DNA of 64,000 nt from Odontocerum albicorne (GCA_949825065.1 OX463854.1:17299226-17363225), one strand, 5' to 3'; counted from the first letter of the stretch, positions 9,534 through 19,879 are shown. Numbers and translations: made by a program. Notes: generated by a model not told the origin, from the letters alone.

Positions 9534-10900
9534 TCAATAATCTCACCTTGAAAAAACTTCCGAAAAAAGCCATTTACGCCCTTACCGCCATTTACAATGC
9601 CTGCCTTCGACATAAATTCTTTCCAACCCCATTCAAAAACGCCGACGTCATCATGTTCCCTAAACCGGGTAAAAGCCACGTTATCCCTGAAAATTACAGA
9701 CCGATCAGTCTGCTCCCGACTCTAGGTAAAGTGCTCGAAAAATTAATCCTAGAACGTCTCTCGTTAGAAACTTACTCACGTAACATCATCCCAGATTCGC
9801 AACACGGATTTAGGCCATTACACTCTACCAACCATCAGCTTCTTCGCGTTGTAGAACACATCATCAAATACTTCAGCTCCAAAGGCCTCACGACCCTCCT
9901 TTCACTAGACGTGGCGAAAGCCTTCGACACAGTCTGGCTCAACGGACTCATATTCAAACTGCACAAGTCAGGTATTCCCCTCAGACTAGTGCAAATCATC
10001 GCATCATTCCTTGAAAATCGCTCCTTCTCCGTCAAAATAGACGGTATAAACTCATCCCCTCGCCCCATTCTGGCAGGTGTGCCCCAAGGTGCACTGTTGT
10101 CCCCTATCCTGTATAACATGTACACGAGCGATATGCCCCAATTTTCACGTACACATTGTATCACCGCGCAATACGCTGACGACACAGCCTTTCTCTCTTC
10201 ATCGAAATATGAGTCCGTATCCCACAACAGACTGCAAGACTTCATTCCCATTCTGGAGCACTGGTGCACCAAATGGAAGATCAAAATAAATCCCACCAAA
10301 AGCACAGCAGTCCGCTTCTCACGCAGATACATCAAACCCATCAGAACTCTTAAACTCTTCGGCCAGAGCGTCCCATGGTCAAAACACGTAAAATACCTAG
10401 GCCTCACATTAGACAGTAGACTCTCGTGGCATAAACACGCCCTCAATATCAAATCAAAAGCTCACGGAACACTCAAATCATTATTTCCCTTGATCAGTAA
10501 ATACAGCAAACTTAGCACGCGCACTAAACTCCACCTATATAAAGCGATCGTCAGACCGCAACTGACATACGCCCTTCCGGTCTGGGGCCACGCGAAGAAA
10601 ACAACGCTACATCACATTCAGATCATTCAAAACAAAGCCCTCCGCATAATTTTAAAAGCACCCTACATCGTCCGTAATTCAAGACTCCACGCAGATACCA
10701 AACTACATACTATCCCCGAACATATGCGCGCTCTGGCCGAAAGGTTCTACAGCTCTATATCCCGTCATCCCAACCCAGTCATAAAAGCCTTAGATAACTA
10801 CAACGCGAACACCAGTTACAGACACACTCGTCCGAAATCAATATTGCGAAACATCCCCCCGACCCCCCCCCTCTTTAACTCTAATCATCCCCCCAAATGA
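9437..10900 (+). CDS. Jockey-clade reverse transcriptase, 5'-truncated, fused to SINE
   Basis: RNA-dependent DNA polymerase of a non-LTR retrotransposon. The 487-codon frame is open, but its first ~32 codons are SINE1 sequence; LINE homology begins near residue 34 (INNLTLKK). RT motifs are all present: FPKPGK 74-79, YRPISLL 87-93, GFRPLHST 124-131, LSLDVAKAFDTVW 155-167 with an aspartate at 158, GVPQGALLSPILYN 214-227, the catalytic YADD at 246-249, and KYLGLTLD 319-326. The thumb and C-terminal region (LYKAIVRPQLTYALPVWG from 368) follow. The endonuclease domain and ORF1 expected upstream in jockey elements are absent, so this is a truncated, non-autonomous copy. It is clearly richer in C than its surroundings and has no stops, which points to a young insertion. 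Confidence 0.92.
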   Translation: MVPDWFSFKITMPSFWLLKRDWYTPINPPNCKINNLTLKKLPKKAIYALTAIYNACLRHKFFPTPFKNADVIMFPKPGKSHVIPENYRPISLLPTLGKVLEKLILERLSLETYSRNIIPDSQHGFRPLHSTNHQLLRVVEHIIKYFSSKGLTTLLSLDVAKAFDTVWLNGLIFKLHKSGIPLRLVQIIASFLENRSFSVKIDGINSSPRPILAGVPQGALLSPILYNMYTSDMPQFSRTHCITAQYADDTAFLSSSKYESVSHNRLQDFIPILEHWCTKWKIKINPTKSTAVRFSRRYIKPIRTLKLFGQSVPWSKHVKYLGLTLDSRLSWHKHALNIKSKAHGTLKSLFPLISKYSKLSTRTKLHLYKAIVRPQLTYALPVWGHAKKTTLHHIQIIQNKALRIILKAPYIVRNSRLHADTKLHTIPEHMRALAERFYSSISRHPNPVIKALDNYNANTSYRHTRPKSILRNIPPTPPLFNSNHPPK

Positions 10901-11398
10901 CCCCCCGATTGTCACTCTGAACACCCCATCATCGATAATTCCTCCGGCAGACAGTTTACCCCCATAGGCAACCGCATTTCTCACCTTCAATAAACATTTT
11001 CTACACCTTAATATATTTATAAAAGTCACACATTTCCCCACTCATTTACTTATCTACATATACTATATTCATTCTTATAATTTATTCACAATTCATTTTT
11101 TCATTTTTTTTTTTTTTTCACCCATTCAATATAAAACAGTGTGTGACGACACAAATTTATGTATATTTGTATTTAATATTATGTACATATCATCATATTT
11201 ATATATGTATTTAATCGTTTATAATTTCTCATAATCATTCATAAAATCAAAACAATTACCACAAACCTATCCTTTCCCGATTCCCAAAAAGATCCAAAAA
11301 TTTCCAATAAATATCTTAACAGTCAGAACTTATCCGATGAAGGAGTAAGGTGTCCTACCATCGGACCGAAACTCCGAACAAGCTATCCATCACTTGGA
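9534..11398 (+). mobile_element. Jockey-like non-LTR retrotransposon, 5'-truncated
   Basis: The element comprises the RT frame plus about 500 bp of 3' untranslated sequence. The 3' part contains ttatccgatgaaggagtaag and ccatcggaccgaaactccg, a self-complementary pair (cgatg/catcg) near the 3' end of the kind expected in this clade. The 3' boundary is placed before ctgtatacaat because that matches the interrupted SINE1. No clear target-site duplication was found by eye. Confidence 0.8.
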
Positions 11399-11949
11399 CT
11401 GTATACAATAAAATATTATATTTTATAAGTAATAAAAACATTTATTTTAGCTATGGAGCGCGAATTTATTTACATCCAATAGGTTAAGGATAAAACAAAG
11501 TTATATGCAATATTTCCATGCGGTCGTGGGGCAAGGAAATTCTACATATTTCTTTTTCAGATAGTCTCGTTCCGTAGTCGTTATTAGCTAACAACACTTT
11601 AGACAGCATTTCCCAAACTATGGTCCGCAGACCCCGGGTGTCCAAGAACTCGTTTAGTTATTACTACAATTATATAAGAAAATATTTTCTTAATGCACAC
11701 AACAAGCTCGAACGAATACATTTTTCTACTTTTAGTCTGCTTCCTCATCTACATTAAAAATTAATATTAAAACCGGCTGCAGGTAGAGTCAGATCTACGG
11801 AAAGATAACTTTTTCAAACATTGATCCTGATATCAGTGATTTGATAAAGAAAAATCAGATCTTCGCATTAAGATGAAATAAAATAGTATAAATTGATAGC
11901 AATATTATCTTAGTTTTTATAAATAAAAGAGTGTGTACTCTAATACAAA

Positions 11950-12240
11950 ATCATTCACTCAGTGATTGATGCACCTCACTTACTCGCAAGTATTTCATTT
12001 CGTATCCCCACTAGATGCACAAGACAGCTCAATCCTTTTTATACCGAAAATTGTTATACTAACTATAAAATCAACTCCTCTATAATTCGCATGCAAAGAC
12101 TTGGAAACGAGTTTTGCAACAATTTAGATATTTTTAATATAAGTATATATAGTATTCGCCAGAATATTACAACAATATTTAGAAATAGCTACTAACTTTG
12201 TGCTCTCCTTTATTAATATAAATAACGTAATACAAACCAA
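11950..12240 (+). pseudogene. Non-LTR retrotransposon C-terminal relic
   Basis: The frame at 11962-12195 reads SISFRIPTRCTR, LNPFYTENCYTNY and SIIRMQRLGN then LDIFNIS, closely following the pattern of jockey/R1-type C-terminal ends (ISFRVPTRxTR, PFxxxxxRTNY, SPIxRMxRxxN, DIFxxS). It is open for 77 codons. Sequence to about 12573 is probably its 3' UTR, ending in an AAAT tract. Confidence 0.6.
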
Positions 12241-12549
12241 ATATTAAGGACAATATTTTGCCTCTGGAGTTGAGTAACCCTGCATCAGCACGTATTAAGC
12301 TTTTAATTCTGCAAAGCAACTTGCATCTCGTCCCACTAATGAGGCCATGTGTTTTCTATATCTCAATATATATCCATAAAATTCTCAAAGATTATTAAAC
12401 AATTTTAAAACGATGACTGTAATTTATTCTACTGCTTTTTGTATCTTCATGTTAGTTTAAGATAAAGTTGTATTATTTGTCAATAATTTTAAGTAATTTA
12501 TAACCTGTCACATGTTCATTTGTATATAAAGACACTGTTGTGTCGTTAA

Positions 12550-12573
12550 TTAAATAAATAAATAAATAAATAT
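12550..12573. repeat. (AAAT)n microsatellite, LINE 3' tail
   Basis: About six AAAT units follow gtgtcgttaatt. Short A-rich repeats are a common 3' terminus of jockey/I-type elements, and this one lies about 350 bp downstream of the RT relic on the same strand. Confidence 0.7.
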
Positions 12574-12882
12574 CTGTTTTTTTACTCAATTAACAATGTA
12601 AATATTTATAGAGTAAATTTATATTAATTGGGTAGTAGTAATTTAGCCATGTGGCAAGCGGTCCGCAAGTGAAAAAAGTTGGGAACCTCTACAATAGGAT
12701 GAGCTGTCCTTAGAGATTTCTCCAAGCATCGGGTTAATCACTCAACGCCCTTAAAATAAACAATACCATTAGTCATATGTCTCTTAGAGGCTGGCTAAGT
12801 CATGAACGTGGAGTGCCAGACTGTCAACCGATCTGGATAGAGGCATTTTAAGGCATTCCTGTATTCCGGATGAAACTAAAGG

Positions 12883-13434
12883 GTCTTTCAAATTGAGCGG
12901 TTTTTTTAATTCTTGGATAAAACACAGATGGCGTCGCGAACTGGCCTGGATCTTGTGACATTTGAGAAGTGTAATGTATGACATTTATAAAAATGGAGTC
13001 GTATAGAATACAACAACGCGTTCAAATTGTTGAATTATTTTATGTATTTTAATCTCCGGAAACGGTGATGTAAATTGGCCACCAAGATCATGTGACCTAA
13101 CCCCGTTGGACTATTTTCTCTGAGATTACGTGAAAAACCAGGTCCATATAAGAATGACTCCCAATCAATTCCTGAGTTGAAGGACGAAATTATTCGCGTT
13201 ATTGGTGAGTTAGAACCGCAATTATGCCAAAATGTCATCGAAAATTTTATCAAAAGAGTGGACATCTGTGGAGCTGCAAGAGGTGGACATTTGGCGGATA
13301 TTGTTTTTTGTGTTTAAATTTCATACATTATACTTTAATGACCAATAAAAAGTTTTTTGAAATTAAAGCAAATTGTGTGTTTTATTCAAGAATTAAAAAA
13401 AAAAGAATTAAAAAAACCGCTCAATTTGAAAGAC
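12883..13434 (+). mobile_element. Tc1/mariner-superfamily deletion derivative, 552 bp
   Basis: The terminal inverted repeats are 32 bp and perfectly matched: left 12883-12914 begins gtctttcaaattgagcgg and the right 13403-13434 is its reverse complement. Between them lie the first ~18 codons and the last ~90 codons of a transposase, joined across a large deletion. It is non-autonomous. A TA duplication is not obvious at the left end. It lies 64 bp from the host exon at 13499. Confidence 0.88.
12993..13317 (+). pseudogene. Internally deleted transposase (DDE, Tc1/mariner-like)
   Basis: The N-terminus reads MESYRIQQRVQIVELFY, the start of the helix-turn-helix region of this family, and meets a stop after VF. 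Sequence then jumps to the C-terminal region: GDVNWPPRSCDLTPLDYFL (from about 13067), followed by a TGA where the family usually has tryptophan. Further on come RVIGELEPQLCQNVIENF and GGHLADIVFCV before the final stop. The central catalytic region with the first two acidic residues is missing. The deletion junction is near 13055-13067. Confidence 0.85.
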
Positions 13435-13498
13435 TATATTGTGGGGATAATGAAAATAATAATGAATATACAAAAGATAATAAATAAATTTTACTCAC

Positions 13499-13831
13499 CA
13501 CCAAACTAATATATCCATGGACATTATTATAGGTTGCGATGACATGGCTCATTCCTCCGGTACAATAAGTGCATGTCGGATCAACTCTCTTGTAGCGATC
13601 TGTAATTAACTTCATGATATCATCCAGGGATACATTTTTCGAGGAGATTAGCTTCCTCAGAGTAGCGTTTAGGTCATGATTGAAGAATTCTTGGTCCACC
13701 TCCAAGAGCGACGCTATTAGCCCGGAGTAGTTCCTGCTGGAGTCCGGATGCAGCATCATGTTCCGTAAAACTGAACTGTTGGAGGCGGAGGTCATTTTAT
13801 TGTGTGCTCCTGTCACATGATACTCGTAAGT
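13499..13831 (-). CDS. Internal exon of an unidentified host gene
   Basis: A minus-strand exon of 333 bases, 111 codons, phase 0 at both ends. Just upstream (13832-13855) the acceptor reads as a T-rich tract ending tttcag. At the 3' end the donor is GTGAGTAAA (13498 downward). The peptide begins TYEYHVTGAH and ends HGYISLV. It has four N-glycosylation sequons (NSS, NYS, NAT, NVS) and a CTYC pair near its C-terminus, suggesting an extracellular or lumenal segment. Codon use is far less AT-biased than the surroundings, and no stop occurs. I do not recognise the family. The ectodomain of a membrane receptor or enzyme is possible, but this is only inference. Partner exons were not identified; the exon's 3' neighbour is a transposon. 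Confidence 0.75.
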
Positions 13832-14069
13832 CTGAAACAACGAGAAAATTAAATAAGTTAAAAATGTTTTGAAATAAAATTAAAAAAATAGTGATTGATT
13901 TTGAAAATCCCTCTCAAAAAGGGTATTTTATTTGAAAAAAACGATGAAGTGTGCGTCGAATTTTTACTGAATGCTCTTCCTTGAATTTAAGGAAAAAAAA
14001 TCCAGCTAAAAGATGAATGGATAGTCTGAAGGAATATATCTATGGCCTTCCTTTTGTAGAAGATTTGCA

Positions 14070-14440
14070 AAGATATCCCCTAGGATATAGGTAGAAAGAA
14101 TTTCTTGAAAATACACGCATATGCATGTTTTATCTTCATTTTCATCAGGCCGTGTCCCTTGTGAGAAAGGCAGAGATAACAAATTTCCAAACTTTCTTAC
14201 CCAAGCATACATTTTTCGCCCACTCCACATTCATGTATAGTGTTATGCACAATCTTTCATTATTCATACCGCTTGCGTTACCTTCATTCAAAATCTAGTT
14301 CACTCGATCCAGCCACGTTTTCCTCGGTTTACCACTTAACACACATCTTGCACTTCTGATACTTCTTGCGATAACATATACACCAATCAGAGGCAGAGAG
14401 GATAGAACGCCAGACTTTTTTATCTTTTGAAAATATTTAT
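14070..14440 (-). pseudogene. LINE-A 3' relics, minus strand
   Basis: On the minus strand: a GKPRKTWLDRV-like segment (14296-14330), then a segment ending in ctctgcctttctcacaaggg + acacggcctgatg, the LINE-A terminal sequence. A second terminal fragment (gttctatcctctctgcctctg) lies at about 14388-14420. The two are in the same orientation, so two truncated copies may lie in tandem. Confidence 0.65.
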
Positions 14441-14479
14441 TTTTAATCTTAATCAGAGGGCTGTGAGCTAATTATTGTA

Positions 14480-15215
14480 TAATATGTGTAAAAAGAAAGA
14501 TCTGAGAATGAATGTTACAAAATTCAATGCCATGGTGATACGAGTAGAAAAGTGTGAAAGGAAAAGTTAATACGATATATAGGTAATTAATGAAAGATTA
14601 GAGCAAGTTCAAGAAAAAAATCGGCTATTTAGGTAGTACTTTCTCAGTTGATGAAAGAGTAACGAGGTATATTGAACGGCGTATAGTAAAAGGAAACAAA
14701 GTCGATGGGGTACTAAACATATATACTCGAACCGGGCAGTACCAAAATCTGTCAAGATGATAGTCCACAATAGTATTTTAGTACCAACTTTGATATATGG
14801 GAGTGAAACGTGAAAAAGTACTGAAAATGCCCGAATAAATATTAACGAAATGCATGCACTTAAAATAATAAATGAGGTGACTATGTATGATAGAATACGG
14901 AATGAAGTGCTTAGGGTGAACTTGATGCTGATGTGTTGAGTAAGATGACGAAGAACGCTCTGAAATGATTTGGGTACGTGGAACAAATGATTGAAGAAAG
15001 ACTGACAAAAAATATAAACAATGTAAATATGTGTGGAAAGCGTGTGAGAGAAATAGCAAGGAAAGTATGGTTGGCACAAGTGAAAGACATTTTGAAATAA
15101 GTAGAAGGAAGAAGTAAGAGAAATAATATTAAGTCGAGATAGGAATGTTTGGCGTTCTCCCCTCTTTGCCTACTCCATCAGAGAAATGGTGTGATGGTAT
15201 GTATGTATGGATTGA
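14480..15215 (+). pseudogene. LINE-A reverse transcriptase C-terminal relic
   Basis: Readable pieces in order: LRMNVTKFNAMV, an SRLFR/YLGSTFSVDERVTRYIERR region, KGNKVDGVLN, then (after a frame change) VPTLIYGSET, a VTMYDRIRNEV segment, LRWFGYVEQMIEERLTKNIN, and the terminal tctttgcctactccatcaga before gtatgtatgtatgg. This is the most complete copy of the C-terminal half in the window besides 60880-61570, but stops and frameshifts make it non-functional. Confidence 0.75.
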
Positions 15216-15352
15216 GTAAATTAAAAATTAAACCAGAGCGAAGAAGGGACCAGAATGAATTCAAAATGTTTGTTATTAAAGCACCCATAGTCAGAGAAAA
15301 ATTGGATAGTCTAATATGTTAGGTTATTGGAAAGGTCATCTCAAGGAAGAAT

Positions 15353-15445
15353 AGCACAAAGAAAAACACAAAGAAAAGCACAAAGAAGAGCACAAAGAAA
15401 AGCACGAAGAAGAGCACAAAGAAAAGCACAAAGAAAAGCACAAGC
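15353..15445. repeat. 12-bp tandem repeat agcacaaagaaa
   Basis: About eight units of agcacaaagaaa/agcacaaagaag in a row. It gives a spurious Lys/Arg-rich frame on the plus strand. It occurs shortly after the 3' end of a LINE-A relic but has no evident relation to it. Confidence 0.9.
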
Positions 15446-15449
15446 CGTG

Positions 15450-16100
15450 TCCTTTATATCATTCATCATGGCACTGGTCAGTGGGTCTCTGATTCCACAA
15501 ACAAGGGAACAGCATTTTAGTTATAACACAGGGAAAAATAAAAACTTGAAATAATTTTGAATGATCACATTTGGTCGTTTTAAAAATTGGTTGAAGATGC
15601 GACCAAAATACAAATGAATCATTAGAGCATATCTACTGAAAAACAAAAAAAAAATCATTCTAATTTAAAATTCTATCAAGCAGAACATGAATATAAAGTT
15701 TTCCCATCGACAAAATTCAAATGAAATCGCATTCAAAATGGAACACCCTAAGTTAGCAAAGTTTATATCGAACCACCTAAACTGTTGAGAGTTATCGGCG
15801 AAGATTCCTCTTAGCCAGATTTTATCAGTTAATAGATGCCACTTATTTACTTAAATGTTCGAAAGCAAAAAAATATCTTGTGTCCTAACTTTTGTTTTTC
15901 TCTCTAAAAGCGTGTAACTCCAACTTGGCCTCATTTGCAAGAGAAAAAAGTTTAACCGCCCCTTCCACAGAGATTACGCTTCATTCTTTATAGGAACACA
16001 GAAGCGGCATCAGGTATTTTAACTGTTATTTATATTTTCTTTAACTTTCTTTTTTCAAATGCACTCGTATATCAATATGCAACAAACACGTGAGCTTTTT
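15450..16100. other. No gene recognised
   Basis: AT-rich spacer; nothing recognised. Confidence 0.5.
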
Positions 16101-16104
16101 TTTT

Positions 16105-16353
16105 TACGATTTTCAAAAAGTTTTCTTTGATTATCTTCTTAAAAATTATCCTCCCCCCTCTTGTCTCGCCGAAAAATTTCAGCGTCTTTTCGACCATAGA
16201 CGCTCGAACCGACGTTGTTTATTTGCCTTCCCAGTTCACCGCTCTTCTTTTTTTAGGACGTCCTTTACTGTCCATGCAGTGAGACTCAGGAACCAGTTAC
16301 GAACCAATGCTAGACACGCTCCGTCTTTTGCATGCTCTAAGGAGCGACTAAAA
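16105..16353 (+). pseudogene. Non-LTR retrotransposon C-terminal relic
   Basis: A frame open from about 16100 to the stop at 16351 reads LFAFPVHRSSFFRTSFTVHA, RLRNQL and SFACSKERLK. This is the typical end of CR1/jockey-type RT proteins (HRSSFFxxSFTVxAxRLWNxLP...SFKxxLK). It is more GC-rich than its surroundings. No upstream RT domain is recognisable, so it is a short 5'-truncated piece. Confidence 0.65.
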
Positions 16354-16534
16354 TAAACTATTAATTTCTAGTTAGAAATATGTTATAACGAGATTATTTC
16401 CCAATTTTTCTTTCCTCTCCACCATTCCTTAATTTTCCTTTGATTGATAATATCTCACATTTTCTTTTATTGTGTATAGGTTCATAAATTTCACGCAGAT
16501 GAATAATCATTTGAATATTTTTTTACGACCATGT

Positions 16535-16640
16535 AACTTCCCTTTTTTACTTTTGTCTGGTTGGTTGGAAGAGATAGCCGTATGGGAATAATTCCGCCAA
16601 ATTGTTTTAACAATGAAGTGTTTAATAAATAAATAAACAT
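16535..16640 (+). mobile_element. SINE1 tail fragment
   Basis: Contains tctggttggttggaagagat + agccg and a downstream ccgccaaattgtt block, the SINE1 tail. The head is missing. A ~45-bp near-duplicate (atactagttcttgtatat) follows at 16640-16715. Confidence 0.55.
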
Positions 16641-16737
16641 AATTTATACTAGTTCTTGTATATGATAACATTTTACATGAAACATCATTTATACTAGTTC
16701 TTGTATATAACAAAGCGTACGTTATTTTATACAGACA

Positions 16738-17515
16738 TCCACCGTGTCCTAAATGGTATGACGCTTGACTTCGAACTCGGAGGTTTTGGGTTCAATTACG
16801 AATGACAAATGAAAAAAATACGATAATAGTACTAGTTTGGTAAAAAGAGTTCATGTTATAACAATGATCACACGCGCTAGACGTGTGGGTTTGAATTTTT
16901 TTCTTCACGTGCGGAAGTATTGCTAATACTAGCGATGACAACCAATGAGTTTCATGCTTACTCCGGTGATTCTTAGCCCAAATAATAATAAAGGGATAAT
17001 TTATAAAGCGTAGTTTTGATAGCAGAAAAATAAAAAGTATTACGAAAATAAAATAAGTTTAGTGTTAAGGATAGGAAGGTGGTGGCTGCACCCATTTGAT
17101 TGGGCAATGCTTCGCATCTGCATATGTTTATAAAAAAAAACATTTGGTATGAAAACCACAGAAAAAAAGTTACCAAGGGCAGAATAAATACAAATACATC
17201 TTTGTAGATCTTCCGATATGTAATATTAACACATTCGGCTTTAGGTCTTGTGTTTATGTGTATTGTTCACATAGACTCATACATTTTGATAAAACCCCTA
17301 AAAACGACGTTGCCTTCAAGTGCTTTCTAAAGTTCCATAAACCACCCATATCTCTAACACTTAGAGGTACACTGTTCCACGCCATAGGATCAGAAACGAA
17401 TGTTCAATGAAAAGGAGCGAAGACAATATATAATAGTACTGTTTCCTAGTTATGCTCTTCAATATGTTTAAATCAACGATTCGGACCAGTTGAAGGGTGG
17501 TATACAATTGAATGA
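16738..17515 (+). mobile_element. SINE2 interrupted by R1
   Basis: The head has ccaccgtgtcctaaatggta (A-box region) and ttttgggttcaattacg (B box). The body runs to ccggtgattcttagccc at 16980. The 3' end resumes near 17425 with tagtactgtttcctag, tgctcttcaatatgtttaaa and ggtatacaattgaatgaaa. The same order occurs uninterrupted in the copy at 63163-63500. Confidence 0.75.
17010..17425 (+). repeat. R1 copy inserted in SINE2
   Basis: Matches R1 from the gacagattaaaaatatcac block through gtgttaaggataggaaggtgg, catttggtatgaaaaccac, accaagggcag, tttgtagatcttccgata and the terminal ttgccttcaagtgctttct. Its placement inside SINE2 shows that this R1 copy is younger than the SINE2 insertion. Confidence 0.8.
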
Positions 17516-17519
17516 AAAT

Positions 17520-19870
17520 ATTTTTACATTTCGTCCTCCTCCTTAAATTATTGATTTGAACTTTATTCTTACTCTCCAGTCTTCTTTCGTCTTTTTACAA
17601 AATAATAATTTGACATACTATCATAAACACTTAAATGGGAGCTTTGGAATAATCTGTTCATTTTATCTGTAATATACGAGTATATACATTTTAATACCAC
17701 ATTGACCATGGTCGGACTTACTTAGAAACCCCAGTATCGAGTCTGATATCGGCTAAAGTTTGAATGTCAACCATGTTAACTCTGAACGTTAAGCAGGAAG
17801 GAACGCAAGCTTACATAATGTTAAAACAAATATGGCATAAGCTTCAATACGTAAACGTCATACCACATCCAACAAGGATAGATAATTTACCACTTAACAA
17901 TACTGTTATTAGTTTTCTGACCAGAATAAAGCATACCCATAGGCAAATACTACCTGGAATATATTCTAAACTGCCTCTGGAAAAGGACTTCAATAAAATA
18001 TTGTAGAAATAAAACACTTCACCCCAAGAGTTAATCAAAGAGTTTTCCTATACAAAGTTTAGAGGCAAAAAATAAACCTTAAATAGAGTAATTGACACCA
18101 TTCAATTAAAAAATTATAAAAGTAAATAGATACTTAGTTTTTTTTTCTAAATTAATGAAAATAATAATTTGATTTCTGAATAACAATTTTTTTTCAAATA
18201 GGATATTGCTAGGCAAAAAATCATTGAGAATATATCAATTACGACCTTTTGAGCAATACACTTTTTTGTAGGAAAAAATCAAAACATCCTTTTCCCAATA
18301 GGGTAAAAAACAAAGCGGAAATATTTCAAGCCACTACAGTGACAAAATTTGAATGCCGTTTGAACAATTCAAAACTGTCGCACGATTTACCGCTAGGAGA
18401 TTTTGTCGTCATACTATTTTGATAACAAAAACTGTTTATAACATTGTTCTGTTATGAATCCCTGTTTTGATTTTAATATCAATTTAGATTCTTTCGGTTT
18501 TTTATGTTCTATCCTTTTGCCTTGTCAGATTGCTACACGAAACCTTGTTAGCAGAGTTGTTATTTCTGTTGTAGTGTACATTTCTTATCCAACATTGTCT
18601 AGTAACTGTGATAGTTATATTTGCTGGCTTTAAAAGTTTACTTATTAACAACTGTCACAAATACATTTTCAGAACGTTTAAGAAAATAAAATCTTCTCTC
18701 TCCTTTTTCGTTTAATGCAACATACAAATAAAATTAGGTCATTGAGATTGTTTTTATTAATGTACTGTTTAAGCTTTGGTATATTCAGTTCTTTCTTGTT
18801 TATTTGTCATGTGGTATTTTTCTAACCTCTCAGAAATATTATATCTTTCCTGTATGAAAATAATCTATGAGACAGTTTTTGATTAGTTCTCTAAAAGTAA
18901 ACTCAAAACCCACGGATGAAAAACTTGATATTTTCCAATTGGTTTAAGGAGGTTATTCCAACTTTAATTGAAAACACTCGATGACTCTCGACACCAACAT
19001 CCTGTTTCTAATTTATATTCAGACTTCGTATATTCGGCATAAATTAAAAAATCAGCATTCAAAGATACCAGCGGAACAAACGTGTGATTAATGACGCCTC
19101 TTTACACATTTTACTGTCATGGCTTTAAGATTCAACCGATTTTAAGCGCTATTCTTATAAAAACCCTTTTCAAAGAATAAAATACTATTTCTTCATACAA
19201 TATTCTTCATTTAACCCCATCAAGCTACTTTGGCCATTAAATAATGCTATTGGACATTGTCACTTTCACATTTGAAATTATTTTTCTTCTCATTGATTTT
19301 TTCTCTCTCAAACATTCCAAGATCACGAAAAAATAAGTTGAAATTTCGATATGGGGGTTTTAATGTATTGAATGGATGAATGATACGAATATATTTTTGT
19401 TTTTATTTTTTCCAAACAGATTTTTTTGCATGTTATGGTTCTGGACCTCCTGAGTCCCGACCTGTCATATGCTTGTATTATAAGTGCACTAGGTATACAT
19501 GAACGTATTCCTTTCCCAACGTTTGTGTAGGTGTAATGTTCATTTTAAAACTTTTTGTGACACTTTGTATTCATGCCCACTGTAAATTTTAACTTGAATT
19601 TTACTATTGTTAATATTTTTAATGCCCAAAAAATATCGTACGTTTTACTAAATAAATAAATAATTATAATAACAGGACAATTTTTTTTATAATAGGCAAT
19701 TCACACAAACTAGAATGAGTTGTGCCACCAAATTAAACTCATAATGCAATTATATTAGTCAATATAATAAAATTAATTTTAATAAATGACAATTCTAGAC
19801 AATTACAATTTTCAATTGATTTATAATAGTTTCAAAAAGTTAACAATCGATCTATAAGTGGAAAAGTTTC
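17520..19870. other. No gene recognised, 2.3 kb
   Basis: AT-rich. One frame, plus 17764-18006 (80 codons, contains QEGTQAYIMLKQIWHKLQ and RIKHTHRQILPGIYSKLP), has a more protein-like composition than most, but I recognise no family and no clear splice signals. The remainder shows nothing. Confidence 0.5.
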
Positions 19871-19879
19871 AAGAAGAAA

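Larger units (their letters stand above)
11605..12691. mobile_element. Putative hAT-like non-autonomous element
   Basis: The left end reads cagcatttcccaaactatgg then tccgcagacc. The right end, reverse complemented, reads tagaggttcccaac then, after a T-rich gap, cttgcggaccgc. The shared pattern (cagNNtttcccaa with a ggtccgc block) resembles known hAT terminal repeats. I see no convincing 8-bp target duplication and no hAT transposase. Much of the interior is a LINE relic with a clear 3' end, so the ends may be those of an old element that received a LINE insertion. Confidence 0.4.

Noticed and set aside
9835..10452. 205-codon open frame on the minus strand
   Set aside because: It lies opposite the RT frame, whose motifs identify the plus strand as coding.
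13499..13831. Assigning the host exon to a named receptor family
   Set aside because: The resemblance I could think of (an orphan receptor ectodomain) rests on memory of a general pattern and not on diagnostic residues.
15327..15554. Arg/Lys/Gln-rich frame resembling a nuclear or RNA-binding peptide
   Set aside because: It is the translation of a 12-bp tandem repeat.
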